This document shows, piece by piece, positions 13,092-13,096 of a stretch of DNA of 13,096 nucleotides. Location: contig CAKQOE010000051.1 of NCBI GenBank assembly GCA_934255545.1, positions 1-13,096 on the forward strand, written 5' to 3'. The DNA comes from an uncultured Clostridia bacterium (lineage in GTDB: Bacteria; Bacillota; Clostridia; Peptostreptococcales; Anaerovoracaceae). The position numbers were made by a program, and so were the translations under genes. Below the pieces are notes generated by a model. The model saw only the letters and a program-made list of their open reading frames with translations. It did no database searches and was not told where the DNA came from. The first letter of the stretch is position 1, and each line of letters begins with the position of its first letter.

Positions 13092-13096
13092 TAAAA

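Overview
This 13.1 kb window looks like the chromosome of an anaerobic, fermentative Firmicute, most likely a member of class Clostridia. The basis is strong GGAGG-type ribosome binding sites, many Rho-independent terminators, an rbsKDACB gene order like that of Bacillus, two short-chain CoA-transferases, a DUF134/NifX-type protein, moderate GC content and heavy use of ATA codons. I cannot assign a genus from the sequence alone. No phage, integrase, transposase, tRNA, rRNA or CRISPR array is visible.

Left part (1-2620). A possible gene fragment on the minus strand runs off the left edge. It is followed by eight 51-52 bp tandem repeats built from two palindromes, in the intergenic region directly upstream of a full-length recQ helicase gene. 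recQ converges on an HxlR-family regulator gene, and a 70 bp GC-rich palindromic repeat lies between them. A second, nearly identical copy of that repeat lies about 2.5 kb downstream.

Middle left (2626-5164). The HxlR regulator gene is divergent from a class I (propionate/acetate-type) acyl-CoA:CoA-transferase gene. The shared intergenic region carries GGTAA/TTACC half-sites repeated at exact 9 bp intervals. This is a strong operator candidate and suggests that the regulator controls itself and the CoA-transferase.

Centre (5348-10279). A complete D-ribose uptake and activation operon: ribokinase (rbsK), ribose pyranase (rbsD), ABC ATPase (rbsA), permease (rbsC) and lipoprotein ribose-binding protein (rbsB). 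RbsB captures ribose, RbsA/RbsC import it, RbsD interconverts pyranose and furanose forms, and RbsK makes ribose 5-phosphate. A good promoter candidate precedes the operon and a strong terminator ends it. No rbsR is present.

Right part (10300-13096). A second, unrelated CoA-transferase of the acetyl-CoA hydrolase/4-hydroxybutyrate CoA-transferase family lies on the minus strand. It is divergent from a gene fusing a DUF134 helix-turn-helix domain to a NifX/NifB-like cofactor-binding domain with a His/Cys-rich tail. That gene has a near-consensus promoter, a perfect 12 bp palindrome at the predicted transcription start, and a strong internal ribosome binding site that could release the C-terminal domain as a separate protein. 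The intergenic region also holds a degenerate, inverted relative of the 51 bp repeat. A strong leftward promoter at the right edge has no long gene behind it.
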